NCBI GenBank assembly: GCA_020091685.1 | Contig: CM034595.1 | Location: 42,554,351-42,618,350 of the forward strand | Length of the DNA stretch: 64,000 nucleotides | Source of the DNA: Lutjanus erythropterus | Taxonomy: Eukaryota > Chordata > Actinopteri > Lutjaniformes > Lutjanidae | Reading direction: 5' to 3' | In this document: in pieces, positions 33,923 through 45,904 of the stretch | How positions within the stretch are numbered: the stretch's first letter is position 1 | How the letters are laid out: each line of letters opens with the position of its first letter | Program-made: the position numbers and the translations under genes | Notes under the pieces: generated by a model | The model's database searches: none | The model's input: the letters and a program-made list of their open reading frames with translations, nothing else | Told to the model about the DNA's origin: nothing

Positions 33923-35390
33923 GCTCTTGTAGATCTGTCAATTGCTATTTTGACAGATATTTGCTTGTAAGTACACACAACACTTGTTCCCCGTGTCTTA
34001 TCTGGTGCTGTGCAGAACACTGACCTACATTACATCAAGCACAATATGATGCACAAACATGCTCTGTTCAATAGCCTGCTTTTTTTTCTCTCTGTTGTTG
34101 TTGTTTGTTTTATTTTTTCTCACTCCCCCTCTTCTCTCTTTTTCACCTTAAAAACAGATGGATTCAAATGAAATGGCTGCAAATCCTATGAACAGAAGGT
34201 ATTCTTTCTCAAATAAAACCTTGTGGCTTAAAGGGAGAATCTTCCGACCATCTCCGGATGTTTGATTGCTCCTCAAAGGCCCGAGCAACTGCACTCAGTG
34301 GAGGAGAGTAAATATTGGAAATATTGCCACAGCTGCTCATTCACTCCGTCTCTATCTCTCCCTCTCTGCCTCCCAACACATTGTTTTTTGACGTACACTC
34401 TCCAACACACGAAAACAATGGAGCAGAATGCATATTAGATCATTATGATGTGATGCTGCACTGATCCACATTAGAGGTACTTTACGACTCACGGGGAGGT
34501 CAGAGGTCAGCATCGGCCCCGGAGCTGGAACAACTTCAGTGTCTCACACAAACAAACTTCAGTAAAATGGATGATTTCCAACATGCAGTTTTAAATTGAG
34601 GTGCATTAGTTGACAGATTGGCTCTCTAATCACCAGGGGCTGCATTACAGAAATTTCCCAACTATGAAATCCTCTCTTTATTTGTTTGGTAACCATAGAA
34701 ATGTGAGTTATTACCTGATATAGAACTTTAGAATTAGTATTAGGGAACAATTTAGGCAAGAAAAGAGAGAAAAAGTCCAACTTATTTGTTGTTTCCCAGG
34801 CTACCAAGTTACTCAGTTATCATGATGGTTTAGTGGTTATCTGACTGACTGATCTGACTTTAGAAAGAGCATTTGACAAAACACTTCAAGGTCCATTTGG
34901 TAGCTGCTTTTATACTAATAATACAATAAATGTATTTCTTTTGATTTCAGGATTTAAGGATAAAACTCTTGAGATGCACCATCTTGTTTTCAAGGGGATC
35001 CTCAGACACAAAGAGATGGAAAATTAACAGCCATTTAGACAAAAAATAAATAATTGATTTATTAGTTGTTCTGGAAGTTTTTGATTTGTCACATGATATT
35101 CATCAGCAGACAGAGTTAGCCATGGAATTTCAACTTTTTCTGAGCATTTAAGAACTTCTCACTCATCAATCATGAATTACTCTTAAGAATGAAAACCTGA
35201 GTTCATGTGACTTAAGACTTAAAGTTTTCCTTCATTCCTTGATCAATAGCAGCACTGTGGTGCAAAGTTTTGATGAGCAGGTGACCTGTGTTAGCATTAA
35301 ATGGATCTTGTGGGAGCTGCACCTTCCTTGAACTGGCTTCAGGTTGATTGCCTTGATTTGCAACACCTGTCCTAGTTGGTATAAATGCCA
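33923..35390. other. Unique DNA
   Basis: No supported gene or repeat. A CT-rich pyrimidine run lies around 34080-34145. Confidence 0.35.
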
Positions 35391-35480
35391 CCCAGGTGAG
35401 TGTTGCTCTTATTCTGAAGAAGGCTGCTTGCAGAAACGTTGTTCTTTATGAGTTGAAATAAGTGCATCTGTGTTATGAGT
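35320..35480 (+). mobile_element. Possible Penelope-like or LINE terminal fragment
   Basis: 'caacacctgtcctagttgg', then 'attctgaagaaggctgcttg' and 'cagaaacgttgttc', is the style of a retroelement terminal region found repeatedly in teleosts, in which 'tctgaagaag..gaaacgt' forms a small hairpin. No reverse transcriptase is recognisable nearby. Family assignment is uncertain. Confidence 0.4.
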
Positions 35481-36320
35481 TTCTCATTTTGTGTACTGTG
35501 GTCTACCAGCATGGATTGTGCAGCACAAAGTTAAGGTGATGCACATTTCTGCAAAACATTTTGGCCAGTTTGAAGCTAACCGACTTTTGCTGACTGAGCT
35601 AAGCAGGCCCAAAATTTAAAGCCACCATATTAACAGCTAATCCCTCCCTCATCTAACAGTCACTTGAAACACTTTGCACATGAAAATTTGCCCCAGTGTG
35701 ACCAGAACCTGTCTCTCCTGTTGGGTACCACCAGGCTTGCGTCTAGTTGCTGAAATTTCGTGCCTCTGAAGTAAAATGTGTGGACATTTTCTGCAGTCTT
35801 AGATGCATTAGAGCCACTGCCTGCTGTTGGGTGTTAACTAACTAATTAGTTTAATATTAAGCATTAGTTCATTTCAGGTGTTAAAATTCTAAGTTATATA
35901 GTAAAAGTGTGTTTGCAACATTTTAAGGCACCGTTCACACCGTGTCCTCTTTTGTCAAAGCTTCTTTTCTATTTCTGTCACTGGGCAACCACTGTATCAC
36001 CTGTCTTTAGCCTAACTGTGATTTTAGCTAGAAGTAATTAACGTCCTAGCTGATAGTTGGTTAGTTGGTTACCCAAATATCTGCATAAGAAAATATACGT
36101 GGCTGAGGGCACTTGCTCTGGCTCTGAGGGTGAGAAGCTGTTTCCAAAGCTTGTTCAGGGAGACGCTGATGTTATGACTAATATATCTATAAAAATATAA
36201 CTGTATTATCTGTGGGCAAGGGACAAGATTTTGGTATCAGGAGTATTCTGGTTTCCATTTTGTAGCCCATTTGTAGACCGAGTAATATTGGCCAATCACG
36301 TTTGAGTGGACTTTTGCTAC
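35481..36320. other. Unique AT-rich DNA
   Basis: Nothing recognised. Confidence 0.35.
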
Positions 36321-36323
36321 ATG

Positions 36324-36410
36324 TAAGGCTGGGTGTCTGTAATCAATACGTATTAAGGTATTGACAGAAATAACCCAGTACGAATCAAAACGTCTCCAGT
36401 CAAATTATGC
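36324..36410 (+). mobile_element. Fragment of the 'gggctgggta' hAT-like MITE
   Basis: TAAGGCTGGGTGTCTG followed by 'acgtattaaggtattgaca' resembles the left end of the 7499-7890 element. The right end is not evident. Confidence 0.4.
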
Positions 36411-37600
36411 CTGCACTCAGTTCTTTTGTACTATTTGTGTAGTTTTGCTCACAGCCAATCACCACAAGTGTTCTTTGATTTAATGTAACTTGTGCCCGGT
36501 CCACTAATCCAGCAAAATCAAGGGCGACCAGCTCCATCTGAAGCTGCTAATTGGGCCGTAAACAATGACTTGATCACGGAAAAGGAAGGACGTCGACTGG
36601 CTACACTGGAAGCCCTGAAACACTGCCTGTTGCCCTCAGAGGCTAATTCATCATCAGGTGATAGCTGAGGCGTTCTGAGATTGGCTTAATGCAAACTCTG
36701 AACTGTACGCTACCAGTTAACTATTCATAGAGTTGAAATGAATGAAAATAACTTACCTGAAATCTTGAGTACCACACTAATTTGCCTCCAGGTCTGCTGT
36801 TTTCTGTTCAGATCGTCATAATTACGGTTGGTAAAGTCGAGTATCCAGCATTTTTGTTTCCATGCAACTTGAGACTTTATCACCATCATAGAAGATCCAC
36901 CTCTCAGTTAATCTGATTGGGCAATGAGGAAAAAAATGGCCACTTTTCTGCCCTAAGTTTTTTTTTTCCAACTTGAAGTGTTCAGAGTGCTTCTGCAAAA
37001 AAACACAACAACAAGACGTGATCCAAGCATCTGAAATGCACCGGGGTACATTAACAGTGGACAAAATTATTGCTGCTTTTATAAAACAGGTGGATAAAGA
37101 GGCCTTTTACTGTAAAAACTGCCCTCTGTCTGATCGGGGCCTAATCCAGTGGATTCTGTTTGAGAGAAATGAAGCATTTATCGATTACAAAACAACCATG
37201 TTAACCAAGTAAAGCGACTGAACTGAAACCACCAATTTACTATTTATAAGTTGCACGTATGAGTTGATCAAACTCGCTTGGCAGATAAATAACAATGTGA
37301 CCACACTATCATCCATACTCAGCTATTATTTCCCATCAGTTGAAGTTCTAGTCCTCAAAGAGATAATTACAGGTTCTCTTCACACTGTAATTGTCAGTTC
37401 ACTTAATTGTGTTTTGATATATTGGAGAATGTATAGCTTATTCCCACCCCCCGATCCATCTTGCATACATTAGATTGTTTGTCTGTAGGATGCTTTAGAG
37501 TCGGTGCCCTTTGGGATTTGACCCCACTTTACGTTGACTGGCAGGTGTGTTTCGAGGCTGCAGGAGTGGGAGGTTCGCCCCTGCAAGGCCCCAAGAAAGG
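36411..37600. other. Unclassified DNA, possibly a decayed repeat at 36825-37210
   Basis: Frames of about 80 codons are open on opposite strands over 36822-37212, and the wording ('gtcgagtatccagc', 'catgcaacttgagactttat', 'atagaagatccacctctc') looks like an interspersed repeat that I cannot name. No protein family is recognised. Confidence 0.3.
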
Positions 37601-37629
37601 TGTGTGCTTGTGTTTGTGTCTGTGTGTGT

Positions 37630-37681
<52 letters not shown>
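37601..37681. repeat. (TG)n microsatellite
   Basis: About 80 bp. The 3' half (37637-37680) is uninterrupted. Confidence 0.95.
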
Positions 37682-37685
<4 letters not shown>

Positions 37686-38800
37686 AAGTCTGCAAACTTT
37701 ATGTGCTATATAAAGTGTATGCACAGGCTTACAGGTGACAATGGAAGTCATTAAAGGATTTCTTCAGTTAAAAGTGGTTTTCAAATGTAATAAGATATTA
37801 GAGGTGCAAGACTGTGGATTGTGCTAACCTTTTGATAAATATTGAGCCAAATATACTTTGCTCTTCTGAATTATTTTATAGATGTCATTCTCCATTAGAG
37901 ATATATGGCTAATTAATTACCCACATGACATCTCAGGAAGGTGTTCAGCCACTGCAGATTTAATACTGCTTGTCATAAATTCTCCAGCTCTCTGAAACCA
38001 AACTGGAGAAATGAACAAAAAGTTCTGGTGTATTGATGATGGTGCTTTCTAACACATCGCTCTAAAAATCTCTCAAAGGTGACTGTGAGGGACTCAGCAT
38101 ATCTGATTCACATTATTTTCATACTCATCAAAGCATTCAGTGACTTATTGTAAACTGTATGGAAGTATCTGCATTTCATCTACTTATTTATTTAGGTTTC
38201 TTCCTGTCTGTGAACGCATACATCCACTGCTCCTTTCTACTCTTATCACAGTTCAGTTTCTTTGGTTTCTTGGGGGCAGAACTTAAAATCACATACGTAC
38301 ATGTCTGGTCTCGTAAACGTAATCATTGATATACAAATTCAGCCAGCACGGTGTAACGTTAGCATTCGTGATCCCTGCCAGGTGTAAGCTGGGAGGGGAT
38401 CGTGTGATTGTGTCCGGGTGTGTGTGCATGAAAACTGAACCTACAGCTTGTCTGCAGCTAATCTCAAATATTACTGGACTGATCAGTTTATTTTTTGTGC
38501 ACATTCATGACTGTGTGCTGAAGCACCTCTGTGATTCAGAATCCTTGAAAAACCTTGAAAACCTTTTTTTTTTTTTTACTACTTTTATGCTGTTATGTTT
38601 TTATGGCAGGAATCATTTATGTTTTCAGGTCATCCCATTCTTGTGAAAATGAACGCCTACAGGGAATTTCTTCAAACTTTGCACAAATGTTCACTTGGAC
38701 TCAAAGATTAACTGATTAGATTTAGATTTCGTACACTAATTATGAAACAAGAGACTGAAACCATAAACTCATTAGGAAACTGTTCACTGAGGTCATAAAT
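37682..38800. other. Unique AT-rich DNA
   Basis: A 106-codon frame (38326-38646, plus) is open but unrecognised and ends in a poly(T) run (38566-38578). Confidence 0.35.
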
Positions 38801-38804
38801 AAAT

Positions 38805-39070
38805 TTAGAAGTCGGGCCATTTTCCCATAAGAGTGCCTACAATCTGACCTCTTTTTGCAACCAGTGGAGTCGCCTGCTGCTGGCCGTTAGAAAGACTGTA
38901 AGTTTAAGGCACTTCCACATTGGCTTCACTTTTCAGACCCAGAAGCTCTGTCCACTATTTATCATCGGTTTATATCTTTTCCTAAACCTAACCTAACCTA
39001 AACCTAAATCTACCCAAGACCTTTATTTTGAAGGTGTAACATGACAGTAGATAATACATTAGTTTAGGAG
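38805..39070 (+). repeat. Teleost interspersed repeat ('gccgttagaaagactgtaag')
   Basis: The ordered phrases 'ccattttcccataagag', 'agtggagtcgcctgctgctgg', 'ccgttagaaagactg', 'taaggcacttccacattggc' and 'ttcacttttcagacccagaag' are those of an abundant teleost repeat. 'cctaaacctaacctaacctaaacc' at about 38972-38998 looks telomere-like but is a normal phrase in such elements and too short to be interstitial telomere. Confidence 0.6.
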
Positions 39071-39530
39071 TCATGGTGAGTGTCACAGAAAAATGTGAAA
39101 TTCATGCTCAATGTACACCAATCTAAATTAAATATCCAGATAATTTCACAAACTGCTGTGAGAATGTGTTGGTCATATTTAGCCCATTATTCATATAATG
39201 TGATTGATTGGTGAAGAAGCCTCATGCTTGTTTTCTTTCCGGTTTTTACATGTTGTATGACTAAATACATGAATTATCATTGAGTTTCAGCAAAGTTTCT
39301 GAGTTGCAGACATCTAAATACTTTGCATGAGGCTGTCATGTCTGTCAAGAATGAAATTATGAATATATGCCATTTGATTGCTTGATAACATCGTCTCCAA
39401 AGTTCTGCTCTGTTATCAACCATCAACAATTAGTACCAGAATCAAGTTTACTGTAACAGCTGCTTGGACTGAATGCAGTTTTTACTGACTGCACCTTTTC
39501 ACCCACAACGTCTGCACTGCAGGTAAAAAA
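39071..39530. other. Unique AT-rich DNA
   Basis: Nothing recognised. Confidence 0.35.
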
Positions 39531-39990
39531 TGGCATGCCGAATGCACCGTATGATTATGATAAGGTTGATTCATATATGCATATACAACAGAATAGGATG
39601 CATTACGGTACGAAGTCCACAAAAGAACATGTAAAAAGAGCGGTGCTGGCCTCTTTCAGTACAATAGGTCTTAATGCTGCATTTGAGAGAGGCCGACGCC
39701 GCGTGCAGCCCAGAGAAAGCAGGCAAGACAGAGTAAACAGTTTGTTCCTGTGAACAGCTCGATGCCAATCAGCGATTAATGAGGCGATGCTGGAACCACC
39801 GGCTGAGAGAAGTTAAACTGAGCTGAATTAAGGAGCAATATCATCCCTCATGCAGGTGCTCGCCGAACGAATAACTGCTTTAATTACTGTTATTCAATCA
39901 TTCGCTTTTTTTCCCGCCGCATCCAAATACCACTCTGGTATTATCCCTTTTTCTTGTCAATTTACAAATGCCTTTCACAGACGTCCTACC
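39531..39990. other. Candidate conserved non-coding block
   Basis: A repeat-free block with 'gcgattaatgaggcgatgc', 'actgctttaattactgttat' and 'tcaatcattcgc', i.e. homeodomain-type TAAT cores spaced through mixed-composition sequence. Frames of 65-72 codons on both strands show no family motif. This is inference only. Confidence 0.28.
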
Positions 39991-41600
39991 TACATGTTTT
40001 GCTCGTGGCACTAAAGCATATGTGACCCCTCAGAGGAAAAAAAAAAAAAAGCTGCTCGCAGTCTTGAAGTGTGTATTGTAAAAGAAAGAAAGGCTCAATA
40101 GCAAGGTGCAGTTTGCAGAGTCCCTCTGTTTGAATGGGTCCTTATCTTGGTTTACATACTCAGGGTGGAGAGGTTTGTGGGTGCCTTTGATGGGAAACAT
40201 CTGTGTGTGATATGGGGGTTCGTCACTGATGGGGGAGGAAAAAGTGGGCGTCTTTGCACCTGCTTCGGTACACTGCTCCACAATGCTTATTATTTCTGCT
40301 GGAGGTGCCTCATGTTGTTTGTGCCGCCGCATACTGTCAACATGAAAGGTATATACTGTACACTGACAGCACCACGCCTGTCAACGATAATGGTATCTGT
40401 GTAGAGTATGTCAGTGTCAAAGTCAGGTCCCGAGGGTTTGATCAGGTTGATCAAGTCTGTGGGGTTTTGTGCACGATGGAGTTAAACTTTTTTATTAGCT
40501 GCTTTTTAAAATAAAGAAATATAAATTATTGCTTGATAATAGTACACCCATTCTTAAGCACCGGGACAAGTTATGTCAGGAAAAGTTGTTAAAGGATAGG
40601 AAAGCCAAAAATGCTATTGTAAGTCATCTTTGTTCTAAAATATATTAAAGTTGTGTCCCAGACTTCCATTAACCCTGTCAGATTTTTACGAAAACATGAT
40701 TTAATCAGGTGTAAAAAGGGTTAGCATACCTCAAAGACCCCTGTCTCACTTCCTGTTTTAAAAATGGTGGGTTACTCAAACACTGGTAAAATGTCTTTTT
40801 TTTAAATATTGCCCTCAGGTGTGTCTCAACCATAACATGACACCTCTGTAGGGATCCTAAATGAAAGCTAAATAAGAATTATGGTTTAGAAACTATGTGA
40901 AATGAAAAAAATGTAACATTTTGTCAACTTCATCAGATGGAAAACATTAACCTTTAATTTAACATTTACCTTTAATAAAATAAAAAAAAGAATCCTCAGG
41001 AGGTTGGTTACAGTTTGATCTTTTAAAACTTATTTTCGCAGCTTATTTGAAGAGTAAAAATCAATACTCCGCCTCCCAGTTGCAGAGAATGAGTGATTAA
41101 CACCATCTTCATTTTATCTATATGTGCATGTACATATGATTACAGTATCTAACCACCACTTTGCAAAGACCATGAAAACATTTCCTTTCCTGCTGCAGCT
41201 GCTGAGTCCAGCTGATGATCATCAAGGTGTGAATAGCCCACAAGATTGACGGTTTAATAATTCATAGGCCACAGCCAGTATGAGCTATTTAATGTCAGCA
41301 TGAATACATTTTATACTGAAGCTGCTAAATGTCTGTACTTTTACAGAAATACTGTACTCTGTTTGATAGTCTGAGAAAAACAGTGGCAGATTCCATCATT
41401 TAAAATTTATATAAACATTTTTTATACAGTATATAAGCAAGGAAATGTAAAAAAAAAAAAAAAAAAAAATCCTATCTTTAGCAAAGAACTTCTAACATGT
41501 ATCCACATGACAGATAAGATTGTAATGTTAAAGCTGCAGTGATAATATTTTTATATCAACAATGGATCAAAGTGATGCTTTAATCTTGGCCACCAACCAA
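39991..41600. other. AT-rich DNA with scattered repeat pieces
   Basis: Contains poly(A) runs near 40037-40050 and 41450-41469. Phrases at 41260-41380 ('gtctgtacttttacagaaat') belong to the common 'tacttttac' teleost repeat. No gene. Confidence 0.35.
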
Positions 41601-41603
41601 AAT

Positions 41604-41604
<1 letters not shown>

Positions 41605-41649
<45 letters not shown>
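41605..41649. repeat. (ATT)n microsatellite
   Basis: About 15 ATT units. Confidence 0.95.
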
Positions 41650-41749
41650 CTTTAAAAAAGTTGTTTATGCGTTCAGTAGTTTTGGCTCTAAATGCTTTTA
41701 GCTACTTCACAAACAGGCCTGTTGTACAGTCGCCCTGAGTCCTTTTTTT

Positions 41750-42445
41750 TTAAAATACTTTTTTATTGTCATCTTATCATGGAGTACATTACCCATTTAA
41801 TATAATCTATTTAAGCTGACAACATTTTTGTGCATAAATAATGAGAGTAGGTGTATCAGCCAGTGACTGCCTTCATCATAATGACAGTCAATCTAAGTTA
41901 AAATATTTAACAACAATATTTACTGCACAGGTTTAGGTTATTACAGTATTTTGAAATAAGCATTGAATTCATACAAACACATCTACCATCTTATATATTT
42001 GTTGCACCGTTTCCCTCCATTTATCTATAAAGGGACGTGTTTTTTGGAGCCACTTTGTTATCTGTTTCGATGCTGCTATACACAGTGTCCTTAACAAATA
42101 AATATCATTATCATTTTCATTTTGTCCGCCATTTTGCCTAACAGCATAAAGTCTGCATTCAAATCAGTAACTCCATTAAAAATAGTATGAATTTCTTTCT
42201 GTATCCAAAACAACTGTAATGATGGTCAGAACCAAAAGATATGACCAAAGTTGGCAGAAAATTCACCACACTCCCTCCAGAAGTTAGTTAGTATTTTATT
42301 ATTATATTTAGCTTGTTGCACTGTTGTTATAAAATAACATGATTGTATTTTCCATGCGTATTCTCTCCAGTAAGGAGATGCTATGTTTGTGTGTACATCC
42401 CTATTCGTTTCCTTCCAGCTGTCCTTGAAGGTGCAGATCTGACTG
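41750..42445 (-). mobile_element. L1-type LINE, 3' end of ORF2 (decayed)
   Basis: Read on the minus strand, 42445 to about 42000 encodes a degenerate C-terminal part of an L1/Tx1-group ORF2. 'SPYWREYAWKIQ' (about 42370-42335) leads into 'NFWRECGEF' and then the zinc-knuckle-like 'FGHIFW' segment (about 42290-42228). 'QLFWIQKEIHTIFNGVT' follows, and after a frameshift 'LLRTLCIAASKQITKWLQK'. This order is typical of fish L1 elements of the Swimmer kind. At least one stop and one frameshift interrupt it, so it is not functional. The AT-rich sequence from about 42000 down to 41750 is the presumed 3' untranslated part. The reverse transcriptase and endonuclease are missing, so the copy is 5'-truncated. 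Confidence 0.7.
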
Positions 42446-43000
42446 ATTTAGTTTGGGGACAGCGGTAAAATTTAGAGCTTGGAGTGGAGCTGCAAGCTGG
42501 GAGAAGCAGAAAACGGGTTGGTTTTAGCCTCACTTCTACATTACTTTCCGCTGTTGACAAGGTTCATTATTAGAAGGTAAGTCAGCTCAATTTACGTGAA
42601 TTATTAACGTTAAAACATCTTCTGCTGCCAGCATCCTTTCAAGTGAGCGGACCAAAGTCCACTCTAAAAACAGTCGATTTTTGGTAAGGACATATTTTTT
42701 CACTGTAACAACTTTAGTTACACCGTCGTTTAAACACTTTTCTGGTTCACATCCGTCTACAGGCACGATCGGCAAACGTCATTTACTCAGTAACTTCATT
42801 AACTAACCTGTGATGAAGTATTTGCCACAGACGCTCACTACACTCACTGACTGGTCCAGCACTACTGTGCATGTTGGAGTAGACACGTCCTCTCTGCCCA
42901 CCATCAACACACAATTTAAAAAAACACTTTTTTTTTTTTTTTGAAACGCAAATTTAAAAAAATATCTAATACCAAATGCAATCCAAAACCATGTAGAAAC
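42446..43000. other. Unclassified DNA
   Basis: No recognised gene. A poly(T) of about 15 occurs at 42928-42942. Confidence 0.3.
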
Positions 43001-43007
43001 TGTCTTC

Positions 43008-43400
43008 AGGGTGACCAGATGTCCTCGTTTTCCAGGGACAGTCACCCAACTGTTGCAGCTGTGTGCATCACTTTTCAATGTCCCCTGGAAAGATTTTCCA
43101 TTGTCCCCCGTTCTACTTGCAGCGTGCCTCTGTATTTAGTTGTGTTTTCTGTATTTGAAGTGTTTTACTTTTTTTTTTTTAAATGATATGCATGTGTTGT
43201 CAAATTGGTGAACATATTTTCTTAATTATCTCTGCCAGGCAAAAGCGTTTCTGTATTTGGTTGTGTGTTGTCAAATTGGCAAAGACATTTCTCTTAATTT
43301 TGCTTGTGTTTGTCTGTGTTTGTGGTTTTTTAAAATTGCGGTTTGTTGAACTCTCAGGGCCACTGCACCATTGTTTCTGCGTTTGCTCAAAGCCCACAGC
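43008..43400 (+). repeat. Possible DNA-transposon-derived repeat ('gggtgaccagatgtcctc')
   Basis: The start 'agggtgaccagatgtcctcg' followed by 'ccagggacagtcaccc' is a phrase of a widespread vertebrate repeat end. A local direct repeat, 'tctgtatttRgttgtg' at 43130 and 43250, is also present. Boundaries are unknown. Confidence 0.35.
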
Positions 43401-44060
43401 GTTGATTTATGGGAATAAAACTGAACTTTAACTGTCAGTAAAACTGTACTTTAGGCGTCAGATGTGTGTTTTAGGTGTCCTGATACACAATTTCTGTCAG
43501 CCAATTTAGTACCAAGTGTTACGGATGGCACCGGTGTAAATTCAAATCTGTAGTTACTGTTTAACATGATAAAAAATGGTGAGTAAACTCTATTCCTCTG
43601 TATTGTTGAGTTGACCTTTTTCACGTGGAGACAGAAATAATGCGGCCTGTACTCTCTGGGGAGAGCAGGGGAGGGCCGAGGCAGCCGGAGCACAATAGCG
43701 CTGTAGGATTTGAGTGGATTGACACAAAACAAACGAGGTGATTTCCCTCAGAGTCAGAGGAGGGATCTATCTCTGTAGAGCTGCACGCTGACAAGTGCCG
43801 GTCCCCAGGGATGACAAATAGAGACGTTACCGCTCCGCAGGGAAACAGGCGGCTTCGCTCCTTTCATGTTTCTAAACATTAGGCACAGTGAGCAAAGGAA
43901 GGAGGACTCTGAAGATACTGAAAGGCTTCTTTTATTCTGTTTGTTGAACACTGCCTTGAAATCAAATTAATAATATAATTTGAGTATCATGGGCGAGACA
44001 GCAAAGTCATGTTTTGTTGGATGTGTATTCTACATTTGTTGGGCAGAAACAGTGATTATA
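43401..44060. other. Unique DNA
   Basis: The 93-codon minus frame at 43451-43732 is unrecognised. The block 43620-43900 is moderately GC and repeat-free. Confidence 0.3.
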
Positions 44061-44118
44061 TATTTACAACAATAATAATAATAATTATAAGAAGAATAAT
44101 GGCCTTTATTTATATAGC

Positions 44119-44122
<4 letters not shown>

Positions 44123-44152
<30 letters not shown>
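44123..44152. repeat. (TA)n microsatellite
   Basis: About 15 TA units within the LINE 3' tail. An (AAT)n-like run lies just outside at 44069-44086. Confidence 0.95.
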
Positions 44153-44153
<1 letters not shown>

Positions 44154-44696
44154 CATGCAACTCAAAGTGTTTTACAGCGTGGCATTGAATAAACAACAGT
44201 ATGGTATTAAAAACAATACACAAAAGAAATACAAGAAACATATAATAGGATTAAAAACAGCAATATGGCATTAAAAGCAAGACACAATAGAAAAAAAAGG
44301 CACAAAAAATTCATTTAAATTACTAGAAAATAGAATAAAATACCCAATAAAAGGCAGGGAATTGCAAGTATTAAAAACTGGCAGTAAGAGCTAAAAGTGT
44401 ACTACACTAAGTAAATGCCTGACTAAGCAGGTCTTCAGTCGGCTTTTAAAAATGTTTGCATGAGTTTGCATGTCTAATCTAACTTCAACAGTCTTGGAGT
44501 GTAGAAGCAAAAAACAGTTTCCCCATCCTTTTCTTTTCTTCATGAACTGTTATAAAAACCTAAAGCTCTTCCTGGTTGATAAGGAGTTAAAAAAGTCTGA
44601 AATGTACGAAGGTGCTGTGTCTTTAAGGGCTTTATTTGTGAGTAAAAGAACCTTAAAATCAATGTTAAAAGAAACTGGGAGCTAATGCAAGGTATC

Positions 44697-44985
44697 ATTA
44701 ATCAATCAAACTTTATTTGTTTGGCACCTTTTATACAGGCTAATGCAATTCAAGGTGGCTAAGAGACGACTGACAAGAAGACAGAACAAGTGAAAAAAGT
44801 GAAATAAAAACTAAAGATGAAATAGAGGGTAAAACAATGAATAAAACTGTTGACAATAACATAGAGCAAACATAGGTTTAAAAGTAATGTTGGTAACTAA
44901 GACTTAAATAAAACCCAAGACTATGAATTGGATAAAATAAAACAAAAACAAAACAAAAACAAATAAAATAAAATAGGCAGTTAAA
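44697..44985 (-). mobile_element. Nested LINE-type 3' tail or LINE-tailed SINE inserted in the LINE
   Basis: 'atcaatcaaactttatttg' with 'ggcaccttttatacaggcta' and 'gcaattcaaggtggct' repeats, in diverged form, the 3' tail at 44101-44180 ('tttatttatatagcacctta' and 'caactcaaagtgttttacag'). It interrupts the host LINE between its 'QNSATKLLVRVRK' segment (about 45045-45005) and its 'LH*LPV' segment (44690). About 290 bp was therefore added with little host sequence lost. It contains no coding sequence, so it is either a severely 5'-truncated LINE copy or a SINE sharing the LINE tail. Confidence 0.65.
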
Positions 44986-45130
44986 ACAGGGGTATTGTGC
45001 TGTTTTCCTCACCCTCACTAAAAGTTTGGTGGCAGAGTTCTGAACTTTTCTGAAGTTTCCAAATCACCTTCTTTAAAGACTGAATTACAATGGTTCTGAT
45101 AGCAATAGAAGCATGGATGATTTTTTTTTT

Positions 45131-45325
45131 CAGCATGGTAGAGCAGGATGTCCACCACTCGGAAGATCGGCGGTTCGATACCTCGCATGGCAAAGTATTC
45201 TTGGGTGAGATACTGAGCCTCAAATTACTCCAGAAGGCAAAACCATTGGTGTGTAAATGAGTTTCTGAGGAGCAGAGGCATATATGAATCCAAAGTCCAC
45301 CCATTTACTTACTTTGGCGACATTT
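45131..45325 (+). mobile_element. tRNA-related SINE nested in the LINE
   Basis: The polymerase III A-box-like TGGTAGAGCAGG is at 45136-45147 and the B box GGTTCGATACC at 45172-45182, spaced as in a tRNA. Between them is 'ccactcggaagatcggcg', typical of an abundant teleost SINE. The body continues with 'ttcttgggtgagatactgag', 'ccattggtgtgtaaatgag' and ends near 'gtccacccatttact'. It lies antisense to the host LINE and interrupts its reading frame. A T10 run directly precedes it (45121-45130). It is probably not active, given divergence and the lack of a visible simple-repeat tail. Confidence 0.75.
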
Positions 45326-45904
45326 CTAAGGTGGAAGAATGTTGACTTGGTTACTTTGCTGATATGAGCCTCAAAGCTTGAGCCAAAGTTGACACTGAGG
45401 CTACTGACCTGCTACTTGGTCTGGTGAGCAGTTACCAAGTCTGTTAAAAAGTGCCTCTCTCTTGCATTTTGGTCCTTGAAGCAGTAGGTCTGTAGTATCA
45501 TCATTAAATTTCAGAAACTTGCCACTCATCCATTGCTTTATTGAGGCCAAACAGGCAGTCAGAGAGGAAGGGGCACTGGAGTTAATTGGCTCAACAGAAA
45601 TGTACAGTTGGGTGTCGTCTGTGTAGCCATGAAAATCTGTGACGATGCGACCTTACTGGGAGCAAATGTAGAGAGAATAGCGGGGGGGGCTGAGACGGCT
45701 TCCTTGATAATATATCAGACGACAAGTTGTGTTTAGCAGAAACATGATCACCCAGACTCACACAGAAACTTTCTACTGGGAACAAAACCAGTTTAAAATG
45801 CTGTCAGAGAGACCAACCCATCTTTTAAGATGATTAATTAAAATAGAGTGATGGATGGCATCAAATGCTGAGATTAGATCTTAAAGGATGAGGACTGACA
45901 CCTG

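Noticed and set aside
38972..38998. Interstitial telomeric repeat (cctaacctaaacc)
   Set aside because: The units are CCTAA/CCTAAA rather than TTAGGG/CCCTAA, the run is under 30 bp, and it lies inside a common interspersed repeat.
45136..45182. A stand-alone tRNA gene
   Set aside because: A and B boxes are present, but acceptor and anticodon stems do not pair and the flanks match a SINE body.
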